From assembly GCA_002424305.1 (NCBI GenBank), contig DIQZ01000098.1, positions 1 to 20,864 on the forward strand: DNA of 20,864 nucleotides, in the 5' to 3' direction. The position numbers and the translations under genes were made by a program. The notes under the pieces are model-generated. The model was not told where the DNA came from. It saw only the letters and a program-made list of their open reading frames with translations, and ran no database searches. Origin of the DNA: Firmicutes bacterium UBA5449 (GTDB lineage Bacteria > Bacillota > SHA-98 > UBA4971). This document shows positions 1 through 6,700 of this stretch, one piece after another. Each line of letters starts with the position of its first letter. The first letter of the stretch is position 1.

Positions 1-224
1 GATGCAATAGGATTCGCTTGACAGCTGACGGGCTTCTCTTGCCCTGTTTACTTTCAGATATTTCAGTTGATCTTAGGACTCCTCTTCGTGAAGGAGCAAC
101 AGATGATGATATTGCAGGGCTGATATGCAAGGCTGTAAGCTTGAAACCTGAAAATGGCAAGAAAGCGCAGGCTATGGCTGTACGCTGCGAGGGAAATCCT
201 TCGCTTTCGAAGATCGGTGGCTAG
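1..224 (+). CDS. moaA: GTP 3',8-cyclase MoaA, C-terminal fragment (5' end outside window)
   Basis: Only the last 73 codons are present; the reading frame begins at base 3 and ends at TAG 222-224. MoaA is a radical-SAM enzyme that, with MoaC, converts GTP to cyclic pyranopterin monophosphate, the first stage of molybdopterin synthesis. What is visible is the family's C-terminal signature: CNRIRLTADG followed by LPCL, which hold Cys ligands of the second [4Fe-4S] cluster that binds GTP, and the terminal Ile-Gly-Gly. The C-terminal Gly-Gly tail is conserved and functionally required in the family. The TAG overlaps the ribosome binding site of moaC, so the two are almost certainly co-transcribed and probably translationally coupled. 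The body of the gene, including the CxxxCxxC SAM motif, lies upstream of the window. Confidence 0.93.
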   Translation, partial: CNRIRLTADGLLLPCLLSDISVDLRTPLREGATDDDIAGLICKAVSLKPENGKKAQAMAVRCEGNPSLSKIGG

Positions 225-237
225 GAGGGTTACACAT

Positions 238-759
238 ATGGAATTAGAGAAGTCGGGTGAAGGCCTCACCCATCTTGATGAATCCGGTAACGCAAGGATG
301 GTGGATATCTCCTCGAAACCTGATACTGTACGTGTGGCGGTAGCCAGGTGTGAGGTGTCCATGTCCAAGTCTACTCTAGGCATGATCAAGAGCGGTGCAG
401 GCCCAAAGGGCGAGGTTTTCGGAGTGGCAAGGATTGCAGCTATTATGGCGTGTAAAAAGACCCCGGATCTGATTCCCATGTGTCATTCCATCCCGGTGAC
501 AGGTATAGACGTGGCATTTAGGACAGATGAAGAAGCAGGCATTGTCAAGATTCAAGTGTCCGTTAAAACAGTGGGTAAGACCGGTGCAGAGATGGAGGCT
601 CTTTGTGGGGCAGGAGTTGCCGCTCTCGCCATATATGACATGTGTAAGGCAGTGGACAAATCCATGATAGTCAGTAATTTGAGGTTGGTGCGGAAGACCG
701 GCGGAAAGAGCGGGGAATTTGTCAGGGGCGGGGAGGAACGAGACGAGTGGGACGTGTAA
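238..759 (+). CDS. moaC: Cyclic pyranopterin monophosphate synthase MoaC
   Basis: A 173-residue protein, close to the usual 160 or so. It converts the MoaA product (3',8-cyclo-7,8-dihydro-GTP) to cyclic pyranopterin monophosphate in the cytoplasm. Family motifs seen: MVDISSKP near the N-terminus (residues 21-28), PMCHSIP (80-86) and KTGAEMEAL with DMCKAVDK (114-141), which carry the catalytic His and Lys positions. ATG 238 is chosen although the frame stays open to 154, because GGAGGG at 224-229 lies eight bases before it and the first homologous residues follow directly. The segment 154-237 is the moaA end in another frame. The 3' end overlaps the next gene by 13 bases. The tail (GGEERDEWDV) is slightly longer than usual. 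Confidence 0.95.
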   Translation: MELEKSGEGLTHLDESGNARMVDISSKPDTVRVAVARCEVSMSKSTLGMIKSGAGPKGEVFGVARIAAIMACKKTPDLIPMCHSIPVTGIDVAFRTDEEAGIVKIQVSVKTVGKTGAEMEALCGAGVAALAIYDMCKAVDKSMIVSNLRLVRKTGGKSGEFVRGGEERDEWDV

Positions 760-1679
760 CAGAAGGTGTTGTCACAGCAGTTTGCGTGAGCAAGGAAAAG
801 GGTACTGCAAAACACGATGTAGGTAAGGCGAAAATCGTGGACGGGTATGGATTGGAAAACGATGCTCACGGAGGCCCTTGGCACAGACAGGTAAGTCTCT
901 TGTCTGAAGAAAGCATCCAAAAAATGGCTGACAAAGGCCTTGATGTATTCCCCGGGATCTTTGCTGAAAATATCACGGTTCGTGGAATTGATCTACCCAA
1001 GCTGCCTGTGGGTATCTGGTTAAGGATAGGTGAAGAAGTTATCCTTGAGGTAACTCAAATAGGTAAGGAATGTCACGCAGGATGCGCTGTGTTTCAGCAA
1101 GTAGGACAGTGTATCATGCCGAAAGAAGGCATATTCGGCAAGGTAATCAGGGGTGGAAAAGTCAAACGGGGCGATGTAATCAGAGTAGGTTTCCCTGTGC
1201 GAACTGCCATCCTTACGATAAGTGACAAGGGTTCGCGTGGCGAGAGGCCTGATATCAGTGGTGATACCATAGCGGATGAGGTCAAATCCATAGGTATGGT
1301 AATAGCCAGGGGACTTGTACCTGATGATTACGACAAGATAGTGGATGAACTAAAACGTATGGCAGATGACATTCAGGCAGACCTTATCCTTACTACCGGC
1401 GGAACCGGGCTTGGTCCGCGTGATGTAACTCCCGAGGCTACAGAGGCGGTTGTTGACAAACTAGCACCAGGCATTCCTCAAGCAATGCTTCAATCAGGCA
1501 TTGCAAAGACTCCCCATGCCATGCTTAGCAGGGCAACAGCGGGAGTGAGAGGTAAAACCCTCATCGTTAATCTCCCAGGGAGCCCTAAAGCGGTGAAAGA
1601 AGGTCTTGACTCAATCTTACCTGCCCTTCCCCATGCAGTGGAAGTGATCCGTGGGGAGCAGGGTGAGAGCCACAACTGA
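747..1679 (+). CDS. MOSC domain-MogA/MoaB fusion, molybdenum cofactor protein
   Basis: A 310-residue two-domain protein starting at GTG 747, inside the end of moaC, with GGGGAGG at 729-735 as ribosome binding site. Residues about 5-148 are a MOSC (Moco sulfurase C-terminal) domain with the conserved Cys-containing stretch GKECHAGC (106-113). Residues about 151-310 are a MogA/MoaB-type molybdopterin adenylyltransferase domain, with TTGGTGLGPRDVTPEA (217-232) and NLPGSPKA (275-282). The second domain is expected to adenylate molybdopterin before molybdate insertion; the MOSC half may bind the cofactor or carry sulfur, but its exact role is inferred. Fusions of these two domains are known in anaerobic bacteria. 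The position directly after moaA-moaC supports a role in cofactor maturation. Confidence 0.9.
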   Translation: MGRVTEGVVTAVCVSKEKGTAKHDVGKAKIVDGYGLENDAHGGPWHRQVSLLSEESIQKMADKGLDVFPGIFAENITVRGIDLPKLPVGIWLRIGEEVILEVTQIGKECHAGCAVFQQVGQCIMPKEGIFGKVIRGGKVKRGDVIRVGFPVRTAILTISDKGSRGERPDISGDTIADEVKSIGMVIARGLVPDDYDKIVDELKRMADDIQADLILTTGGTGLGPRDVTPEATEAVVDKLAPGIPQAMLQSGIAKTPHAMLSRATAGVRGKTLIVNLPGSPKAVKEGLDSILPALPHAVEVIRGEQGESHN

Positions 1680-1700
1680 GTCCACACAATTGGCTGCCAC

Positions 1701-1729
1701 TTGTCTTGCCAAGCCACGCAAAGTATAAT
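1701..1729 (+). promoter_or_regulatory. Predicted sigma-A-type promoter for hpt-guaA
   Basis: TTGTCT at 1701-1706 (4 of 6 to the -35 consensus), a 17-base spacer and a perfect TATAAT at 1724-1729. Transcription would start near 1736, about 63 bases before the hpt start codon. It separates hpt-guaA from the moa genes upstream. Seen directly; activity is inferred. Confidence 0.7.
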
Positions 1730-1736
1730 AGATGTG

Positions 1737-1763
1737 TTCTCTATGTAGTGGAATAATAGAGAA
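1737..1763 (+). promoter_or_regulatory. Perfect 8-bp inverted repeat at the predicted 5' end of the hpt transcript
   Basis: TTCTCTAT (1737-1744) and ATAGAGAA (1756-1763) are exact inverted repeats around an 11-base loop. The left arm begins right at the predicted transcription start. It could be a repressor operator or a 5' stabilising RNA hairpin; the sequence does not decide between them. Confidence 0.4.
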
Positions 1764-1798
1764 AGTATGGATTGACTCTTGCAGGAGGCGGAAGAGAC

Positions 1799-2341
1799 GT
1801 GGTAAATGACCTCGAACAGATCCTGATAAGTGAGGAAGAGCTTGACAAGAAAGTCAGGGAACTGGGCGCACAAATTACGGAAGACTATAGAGGATGTAAC
1901 CTTGTAGTTGTGGGCATTCTTAAAGGCGCGCTCATGTTTATGGCTGACCTTATCAGGCACATAGAAATACCGGTTCTTATGGATTTTGCAGTTGTGTCAA
2001 GCTATGGAAGTTCTACAGAAACTTCAGGAGCAGTCAGGATCCTAAAGGATTTGGATCAACCCATAGAGGGTAGACACGTCCTGATTGTTGAAGATATCAT
2101 CGATACAGGCTTAACCATGCACTACTTGGTCCGTAACCTCGAGGCCAGAAAGCCTGAGTCTGTTAAGGTATGCACGCTTCTTGATAAGCCTTCAAGGAGA
2201 AAGGTAGACATCAAACCTGATTATTGTGGGTTTTCAATACCTGACGAGTTTGTGGTTGGTTATGGTCTTGATTATGCTGAGTATTATCGAAACCTACCTC
2301 AGGTAGGGGTCTTGAAAGAGGAAGTTTATAACAAGTGCTAG
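1799..2341 (+). CDS. hpt: Hypoxanthine(-guanine) phosphoribosyltransferase
   Basis: A 180-residue purine salvage enzyme that makes IMP or GMP from hypoxanthine or guanine and PRPP. The PRPP-binding signature LIVEDIIDTGLT is at residues 95-106, and the family C-terminal stretch YGLDYAEYYRNLP is at 155-167. Length matches bacterial HPRTs. The frame opens at 1772 (TTG), but GTG 1799 is preferred: AGGAGG at 1783-1788 lies about ten bases before it, and the protein then begins where homologues do. The stop codon overlaps the start of guaA by 7 bases, implying translational coupling between salvage and GMP synthesis. A strong promoter lies just upstream. Confidence 0.94.
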   Translation: MVNDLEQILISEEELDKKVRELGAQITEDYRGCNLVVVGILKGALMFMADLIRHIEIPVLMDFAVVSSYGSSTETSGAVRILKDLDQPIEGRHVLIVEDIIDTGLTMHYLVRNLEARKPESVKVCTLLDKPSRRKVDIKPDYCGFSIPDEFVVGYGLDYAEYYRNLPQVGVLKEEVYNKC

Positions 2342-3639
2342 TAATCATCGATCTTGAACTGCAGCTTAGTATGATTCTTGCCCGGACGGTGCGCAAGCTT
2401 CATGTCTACTCTCAAATCGTCCCTAATAACGTCACCAAAGAACAGCTTGAAGCCTTAGAGCCCAAAGGGATTCTTATCTCCGGGAGCCCGGATCCCGAGA
2501 CTTCGGTTGATATTTCCGGGATCCTGGATAGGAGAATCTTTGGTTTGGGTATTCCCATAATGGGGATAAACTGTGAAATAGACGGCGTACCATGCGCTCG
2601 CTATACGATAGGCTCACCCGATGAAGAGAGGGCCATTTCTGATTTTCTATTCCAAACATGCGGTTTCAAGAAAGATTGGACTACGAGAAACTTCATAGAC
2701 AGTTCAATTGAGGAGATTAAGTCAAAGATCGGCTCCGGCCGGGCAATCTGCGGGCTATCCGGCGGGGTTGATTCATCTGTCGCCTCAGTGCTGGTTCAAC
2801 AAGCCATAGGGGACAGGCTGACTTGCATCTTTGTAGATACAGGCTTACTGCGTAAAGGTGAGGCTGACGACGTAAGACGCATTTTCGGTGAAGGTTTCAA
2901 GATGAATCTTCGCATGGTGGATGCAAGGGCTCGATTCCTGAGAGCGCTGAAAGGTGTCATTGATCCTGAAAAGAAACGGAAACGGATAGGCAGCGAGTTC
3001 ATCAAGGTATTTGAAGATGAGGCTGCTAAGCTAAAAGGGGACACCGATTTTCTTGTGCAGGGAACCCTATATTCCGATGTCTTAGAAAGCATGGCTGACA
3101 GCGGTAGGGGAGGAAGCAGGGTCAAATCCCATCATAATGTGGGTGGGCTCCCGGATACCATTCAGTTTGAGCTTATAGAACCTCTCCGATACTTATTCAA
3201 GGATGAGGTGCGCGAGGTTGGTAAGGAGCTGGGTATCCCCGCTCACGTCTTGGAGCGCCATCCTTTCCCAGGTCCCGGTCTCGGTGTAAGGATAGTCGGT
3301 GAAGTAACTGAGGAGAGCCTTGAGATAGCGAGAGAGGCTAACGCTATCGTCGAGGAAGAGATTCATGGCGCCGCCGGACTCTACAGGGAATTATGGCAGG
3401 TCTTTGCGGTATTGTTAGACGTGCGAAGTGTAGGAGTCTCTCGGGGCATGCGTACTTATGAGAGACCTATAGTGGTTCGAGCCATAAACAGTCGAGATGG
3501 AATGACGTGTGATTGGGCGAAATTGCCCTATTCCGTACTAGAAAGGATATCCTCCCGAATTACCGATGAGGTTCAGGGTGTGAATCGTGTAGTCTATGAT
3601 ATCACTCCGAAACCTCCCGGAACTGTTGAGTGGGAATAG
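2335..3639 (+). CDS. guaA: GMP synthase with truncated, probably inactive glutaminase domain
   Basis: A 434-residue protein, against about 510-525 for ordinary GuaA. The synthetase half is intact: ATP-pyrophosphatase P-loop LSGGVDSS (141-148), KSHHNVGGLPD, HPFPGPGLGVR and the C-terminal dimerisation end KPPGTVEWE. It should convert XMP, ATP and ammonia to GMP. The N-terminal class I glutamine amidotransferase half is only about 115 residues instead of about 200. Recognisable pieces remain (PKGILISGSP, LGIPIMGIN), but the nucleophile-elbow Cys aligns with Asn79 (a Cys follows at 80), and the segment with the catalytic His and Glu (the HPE motif) is missing. The frame is open, there is no stop or frameshift, and GTG 2335 has a GAGGAAG ribosome binding site, so it looks like a real protein. 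It probably uses free ammonia or a separate glutaminase subunit, as archaeal two-subunit GMP synthetases do. Confidence 0.93.
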   Translation: MLVIIDLELQLSMILARTVRKLHVYSQIVPNNVTKEQLEALEPKGILISGSPDPETSVDISGILDRRIFGLGIPIMGINCEIDGVPCARYTIGSPDEERAISDFLFQTCGFKKDWTTRNFIDSSIEEIKSKIGSGRAICGLSGGVDSSVASVLVQQAIGDRLTCIFVDTGLLRKGEADDVRRIFGEGFKMNLRMVDARARFLRALKGVIDPEKKRKRIGSEFIKVFEDEAAKLKGDTDFLVQGTLYSDVLESMADSGRGGSRVKSHHNVGGLPDTIQFELIEPLRYLFKDEVREVGKELGIPAHVLERHPFPGPGLGVRIVGEVTEESLEIAREANAIVEEEIHGAAGLYRELWQVFAVLLDVRSVGVSRGMRTYERPIVVRAINSRDGMTCDWAKLPYSVLERISSRITDEVQGVNRVVYDITPKPPGTVEWE

Positions 3640-3687
3640 GTGTTTCAGTAGACTTATGAGTCTGGAATAACCGGAGCTTTAGAAAGA

Positions 3688-3721
3688 AAACAGCCGTAGC
3701 GGATATCTGCTACGGCTGTTT
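3688..3721. terminator. Bidirectional hairpin terminator between guaA and the permease
   Basis: A perfect 13-bp stem (arms 3688-3700 and 3709-3721) with an 8-base loop lies between two convergent genes. Read on the minus strand the stem is followed by TTTTC then TTTC, a good intrinsic terminator for the permease. On the plus strand it is followed by a mixed T-rich stretch, weaker but serviceable for guaA. Confidence 0.85.
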
Positions 3722-3764
3722 CACTTGTCTTGTGTTTTATCTGTTACCTTATTATGTTTACGCT

Positions 3765-5099
3765 TTAGGCGAGGAACCTAATAATAAACAAGACTGCCAG
3801 TACCCACATAGTGATGCTGATTTCCTTCGATCTTCCTGCAAAGAGTTTGATGAATACGTATCCGAGAATACCCCAGACAAGCCCTTCAGCTATGCTGTAT
3901 GCAAAAGGCATCATGGCGATAGTAAGAAATGCAGGAATCGCTTCAGTGAAGTCTGTGAAGTTAATCTTTATCACCGGTTCCATCATATAAATACCGACGA
4001 TAACAAGAGCCGGTGCTGTAGCCGCCGCGGGAATCAGGCCGACGAGCGGTGCGAAGAACAAAGATAGAAGGAACAGCACTGCGACAGTTACTGCAGTTAA
4101 TCCTGTCCGACCTCCGTCTGCTACACCTGAGGCGCTTTCTACGTATGTTGTCACCGTGCTCGTCCCAAATATGGCGCCGACAACCGTGCCAATGGAATCC
4201 GCAAGTAAGGCTTCATCTGCTTTGGGCAACTCGCCCTGTTTGTTGAGGAAGCCTGCTTTCGTTGATACACCGATAAGTGTTCCGACGGTATCGAACATGT
4301 CAACGAAAGTGAATGTAAATATGATAGCTATTAGTCCTACATCGAATACTCCGCGGAAGTCCATTTGCATGAAAGTAGGTGCCAGGCTTGGCGGAGTGCT
4401 GACAATGTCTGCGAGTCCCATCGGACGAGGACTTAACCCGAATAGCATGCTAACTGCTGTCGTGATAAGAATACCAATGAGCAGAGAGCCTTTTATGTTA
4501 TATGCAATTAGAATTCCCATTAGTAGGAGTCCGAACACGAAGAGTAATACGTTAGGTGATGTTATGCTGCCAAGGCCTACGAGGGTCGCCTGATTTGCTA
4601 CAATAACCCCTGCTGATTGCAGCCCGATGAATGCGATAAACAGACCGATACCGACACTGACTGCAAGTTTGAGAGTCATTGGGATATCATTGACTATTCT
4701 CTTTCTGACAGGAAGTATCGAGAGTATCAGGAATATCACACCGTCAATAAACACCGCTGCAAGGGCAACCTGCCAACTGATTCCCATCCCAAGGACTACT
4801 GTATACGCGAAAAACGCGTTAAGACCCATACCTGGTGCTAGGGCAAAGGGATAGTTAGCGAGAATCGCCATGAGAAGTGTACCTACGACACTGCCTAAAA
4901 TAGTGGCTACCATTACAGCGCCTGTATCCATTCCTGTAACGCCAAGTATGGACGGATTGACAATGATAATATACGCCATTGTCATGAAGGTAGTAACGCC
5001 GGCCAGTATTTCAGTTCTTGCATCTGTGCCGTGGGCTTTAAGTTGAAATGCACGCTCGAGAAAACTATCATTTGCTGTGTGAGCCTTCGGACTAACCAT
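3765..5099 (-). CDS. NCS2-family purine permease (AzgA/PbuG-like)
   Basis: A 444-residue polytopic membrane protein of the length expected for AzgA/PbuG/PbuO nucleobase:cation symporters. Motifs seen: EILAGVTTFMTMAYIIIVNP near the N-terminus (30-49), FALAPGMGLNAFFAYT (85-100) and FTFVDMFDTVGTLIG (263-277), all characteristic of this branch, together with about 12-14 hydrophobic segments. Substrate is likely adenine, guanine or hypoxanthine; which one cannot be read from sequence. ATG 5099 is preceded on its own strand by AGGGAGGT. It converges on hpt-guaA, which supports purine salvage. Its leader carries three 11-base direct repeats, listed separately; no purine riboswitch was recognised there. 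Confidence 0.93.
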   Translation of the reverse strand: MVSPKAHTANDSFLERAFQLKAHGTDARTEILAGVTTFMTMAYIIIVNPSILGVTGMDTGAVMVATILGSVVGTLLMAILANYPFALAPGMGLNAFFAYTVVLGMGISWQVALAAVFIDGVIFLILSILPVRKRIVNDIPMTLKLAVSVGIGLFIAFIGLQSAGVIVANQATLVGLGSITSPNVLLFVFGLLLMGILIAYNIKGSLLIGILITTAVSMLFGLSPRPMGLADIVSTPPSLAPTFMQMDFRGVFDVGLIAIIFTFTFVDMFDTVGTLIGVSTKAGFLNKQGELPKADEALLADSIGTVVGAIFGTSTVTTYVESASGVADGGRTGLTAVTVAVLFLLSLFFAPLVGLIPAAATAPALVIVGIYMMEPVIKINFTDFTEAIPAFLTIAMMPFAYSIAEGLVWGILGYVFIKLFAGRSKEISITMWVLAVLFIIRFLA

Positions 5100-5111
5100 T
5101 CTATGACCTCC

Positions 5112-5144
5112 CTAACCGGAAGCTAACCGGAAACTAATCGGTAT
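5112..5144 (-). repeat. Three tandem 11-bp repeats just upstream of the permease ribosome binding site
   Basis: On the plus strand: CTAACCGGAAG (5112-5122), CTAACCGGAAA (5123-5133), CTAATCGGTAT (5134-5144). On the gene's strand this gives CGGTTAG or CGATTAG once per 11 bases, the last copy running into the Shine-Dalgarno sequence. Helical phasing suits a DNA-binding protein, but the position inside the mRNA leader would also suit control of translation. Function is not shown. Confidence 0.55.
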
Positions 5145-5206
5145 GTATTTGCGCCGGGTACAGTCGCATTCTCTACTCTGCCACATCCTCCTCCCGGGCG
5201 ATCGAT

Positions 5207-5236
5207 ACTATACGAGGCGCGGGTTTCTCAGGTCTA
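5207..5236 (-). promoter_or_regulatory. Candidate promoter for the purine permease
   Basis: On the minus strand: TAGACC (5231-5236) as -35, an 18-base spacer and TATAGT (5207-5212) as -10. It would give a leader of roughly 100 bases containing the palindrome CCCGGG and closing arms GCGCC/GGCGC. The rest of 5100-5300 holds a possible hairpin (about 5222-5264) and no gene. Confidence 0.4.
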
Positions 5237-5300
5237 TGGGTTCGACACCTACCCAAGAAAACCTTTCTAATAAGATTCACTCAAGACATAGCAGTAAAAA

Positions 5301-6458
5301 CTACACTGACTTATTCAATGACGTGATAAAGGCCTCAACTATATGTTCCAGGTCTTTTTCAATAAGACCGGGGTGTATCGGCAATGAAAGCACCGAGTTA
5401 CAAGCTTCTTCAGTCACTGGACACGATTGGCGAAATGAATCAAATCGTCCTTCAAAACATGGTTGAGCATAGATCGGAGAAGGATAGTGCATTCCCGTTT
5501 CCACACCAAAAGTCTTAAGGGTACTTGCTAAGGCATCTCTGGTAAGGCCTGTCTTGTTTGCGTCTATCATCACAGTATACTGGTGAAATACGTGTTTTGA
5601 GTGAGGTGCCACATAAGGTAGTGTGATGCCTTCTCTTTCAAGCGGGCGTAACTCCCGAGTGACGTAAGCTGCATTAGCGCGCCTTAGGTCGGAGAAGCTG
5701 TCGATTAGTTCTACCTGTTCTATACCTATAGCAGCGGCCACCTCCGTCATACGATAATTATAACCAATAAGAGTATGGTTATATTTCCTTTCCTGACCGA
5801 TGTTTCTGAGGCGTCTCAGGCGTTCTGCAATTTCATCGTCAGAAGTTGCGAGGAGACCACCTTCCATGGTATGGAGATTCTTCGTGGTATACGTGCTAAA
5901 GCACGTAATATCTCCGATGGTTCCGATTTTCCTGCTCTTATATTCTGCTCCAATTGCTTGTGCAGCATCCTCAACAATAAAGAGGCCGTGCTTCTTGGCA
6001 ATAGCTTCTATCGCGTCCATTTCGGCAGGCTGCCCGTACAGGTGGACAGGTTCAATCCCAACTGTTCTAGGGGTTATACTCTGTTCAACGAGGCTAGGAT
6101 TGATATTGAAAGTCTTGGGATCAATATCGACAAATACCGGAGTCGCGCCGCAATAGAGAATAGCGTTAGCAGATGACACAAAGCTAAATGGTGTTGTAAT
6201 AACCTCATCTCCGGGCTTGACTCCAAGAGCGAGAAATGCCAAGTGTAGGGCAGTAGTCCCACTGCTAACGGCTATAACATGTTTGCAGCCGAGGTATTTG
6301 GCAAGAGCATTTTCAAAGTCTGTGACCTTTTGGCCCTGTATCAATCTACCTGACTGCAATACGGAAATGACAGCGTTTTCAATGTCAGGGCTATGATAGG
6401 GGCTGGCCATGGGAATGTGACGAAACAGAGGACGGGCGGAATCGTTTGCGTGTCCCAT
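5301..6458 (-). CDS. DegT/DnrJ/EryC1/StrS-family PLP aminotransferase
   Basis: A 385-residue fold-type I aminotransferase of the sugar-aminating family; members usually transfer an amino group from glutamate to a keto-sugar nucleotide. Seen: SSGTTALHLAFLALG (65-79) for PLP-phosphate binding, VEDAAQAIGAE (162-172) whose Asp pairs with the pyridine nitrogen, and TYTTKNLHTMEGG (189-201), with Lys193 as the Schiff-base lysine. The usual residues before the lysine are FSFYPTKN or FSFHPTKN; here they are CFSTYTTKN. ATG 6458 has AAGGAAG before it. No sugar nucleotide pathway genes are adjacent, so the substrate is unknown; surface polysaccharide sugar or antibiotic-type sugar are the usual choices. 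Confidence 0.9.
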   Translation of the reverse strand: MGHANDSARPLFRHIPMASPYHSPDIENAVISVLQSGRLIQGQKVTDFENALAKYLGCKHVIAVSSGTTALHLAFLALGVKPGDEVITTPFSFVSSANAILYCGATPVFVDIDPKTFNINPSLVEQSITPRTVGIEPVHLYGQPAEMDAIEAIAKKHGLFIVEDAAQAIGAEYKSRKIGTIGDITCFSTYTTKNLHTMEGGLLATSDDEIAERLRRLRNIGQERKYNHTLIGYNYRMTEVAAAIGIEQVELIDSFSDLRRANAAYVTRELRPLEREGITLPYVAPHSKHVFHQYTVMIDANKTGLTRDALASTLKTFGVETGMHYPSPIYAQPCFEGRFDSFRQSCPVTEEACNSVLSLPIHPGLIEKDLEHIVEAFITSLNKSV

Positions 6459-6489
6459 GATATCTTCCTTTCCATATCTTCATGTACCT

Positions 6490-6495
6490 AGTATA
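6490..6495 (-). promoter_or_regulatory. Candidate -10 element for the DegT-family gene
   Basis: TATACT on the minus strand, 32 bases before the start codon. The best -35, TTCAAG at a 17-base spacing, is weak. The stretch 6459-6695 is otherwise a divergent intergenic region between this gene and pcrA; on the plus strand TTGGTT (6591-6596) and TATTGT (6615-6620) are a weak promoter candidate for pcrA. Confidence 0.4.
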
Positions 6496-6664
6496 CAGTG
6501 AATGCCCTGTCTCTTGAAGAGAGGCAGCGGCATAAAAAGGTTACTTCTCTATGGAAGGATAATTTCCTGCCTGCATTACCTATTTTTAGCTTGGTTGACG
6601 GAACCATTCTATGCTATTGTGATTTTACCCATTGAGTCAGAACTGAAGTTGTCTATATGGTTAG

Positions 6665-6700
6665 GTTCGGTTAAAATGGAGTTCGGAGGGTTAAAATGGA
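6665..6700 (+). repeat. Imperfect tandem duplication spanning the pcrA translation start
   Basis: GTTCGG-TTAAAATGGA (6665-6680) is followed directly by GTTCGG-AGGG-TTAAAATGGA (6681-6700). The two copies differ by a 4-base AGGG present only in the second, and that insertion makes the Shine-Dalgarno GGAGGG for the real ATG at 6696. The first ATG, at 6676, lies in another frame and would give an 11-codon peptide ending at 6711, across the pcrA start. Confidence 0.75.

Noticed and set aside
154..237. Longer moaC start
   Set aside because: It overlaps the end of moaA, and the Arg-rich extra residues are not part of the family; GGAGGG points to ATG 238.
63..479. Minus-strand open frame opposite moaA-moaC, and many similar antisense frames elsewhere
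   Set aside because: Each lies opposite a strongly conserved gene, lacks a ribosome binding site and has no family motifs; they are shadows of real genes.
2335..2680. guaA as a pseudogene or frameshifted gene
   Set aside because: The frame is continuous for 434 codons with a good start, the synthetase half is intact, and no leftover glutaminase sequence appears in the other two frames; an in-frame deletion with further drift fits better.
5112..5144. TRAP-type RNA binding site
   Set aside because: TRAP needs about ten GAG/UAG triplets spaced by 2-3 bases; here there are only three UAG triplets spaced 11 bases apart.
5222..5264. tRNA-like T-arm (GGGTTCGA) between the permease and DegT genes
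   Set aside because: No matching acceptor, D or anticodon arms could be placed within 75 bases on that strand, and the T-stem itself has a mismatch.
5100..5300. Purine, cobalamin, TPP or THF riboswitch in the permease leader
   Set aside because: Short resemblances (TATAGTAT; GCGACTGTA; CTGAGA) occur, but none of the conserved core strings of these classes is present in the right order.
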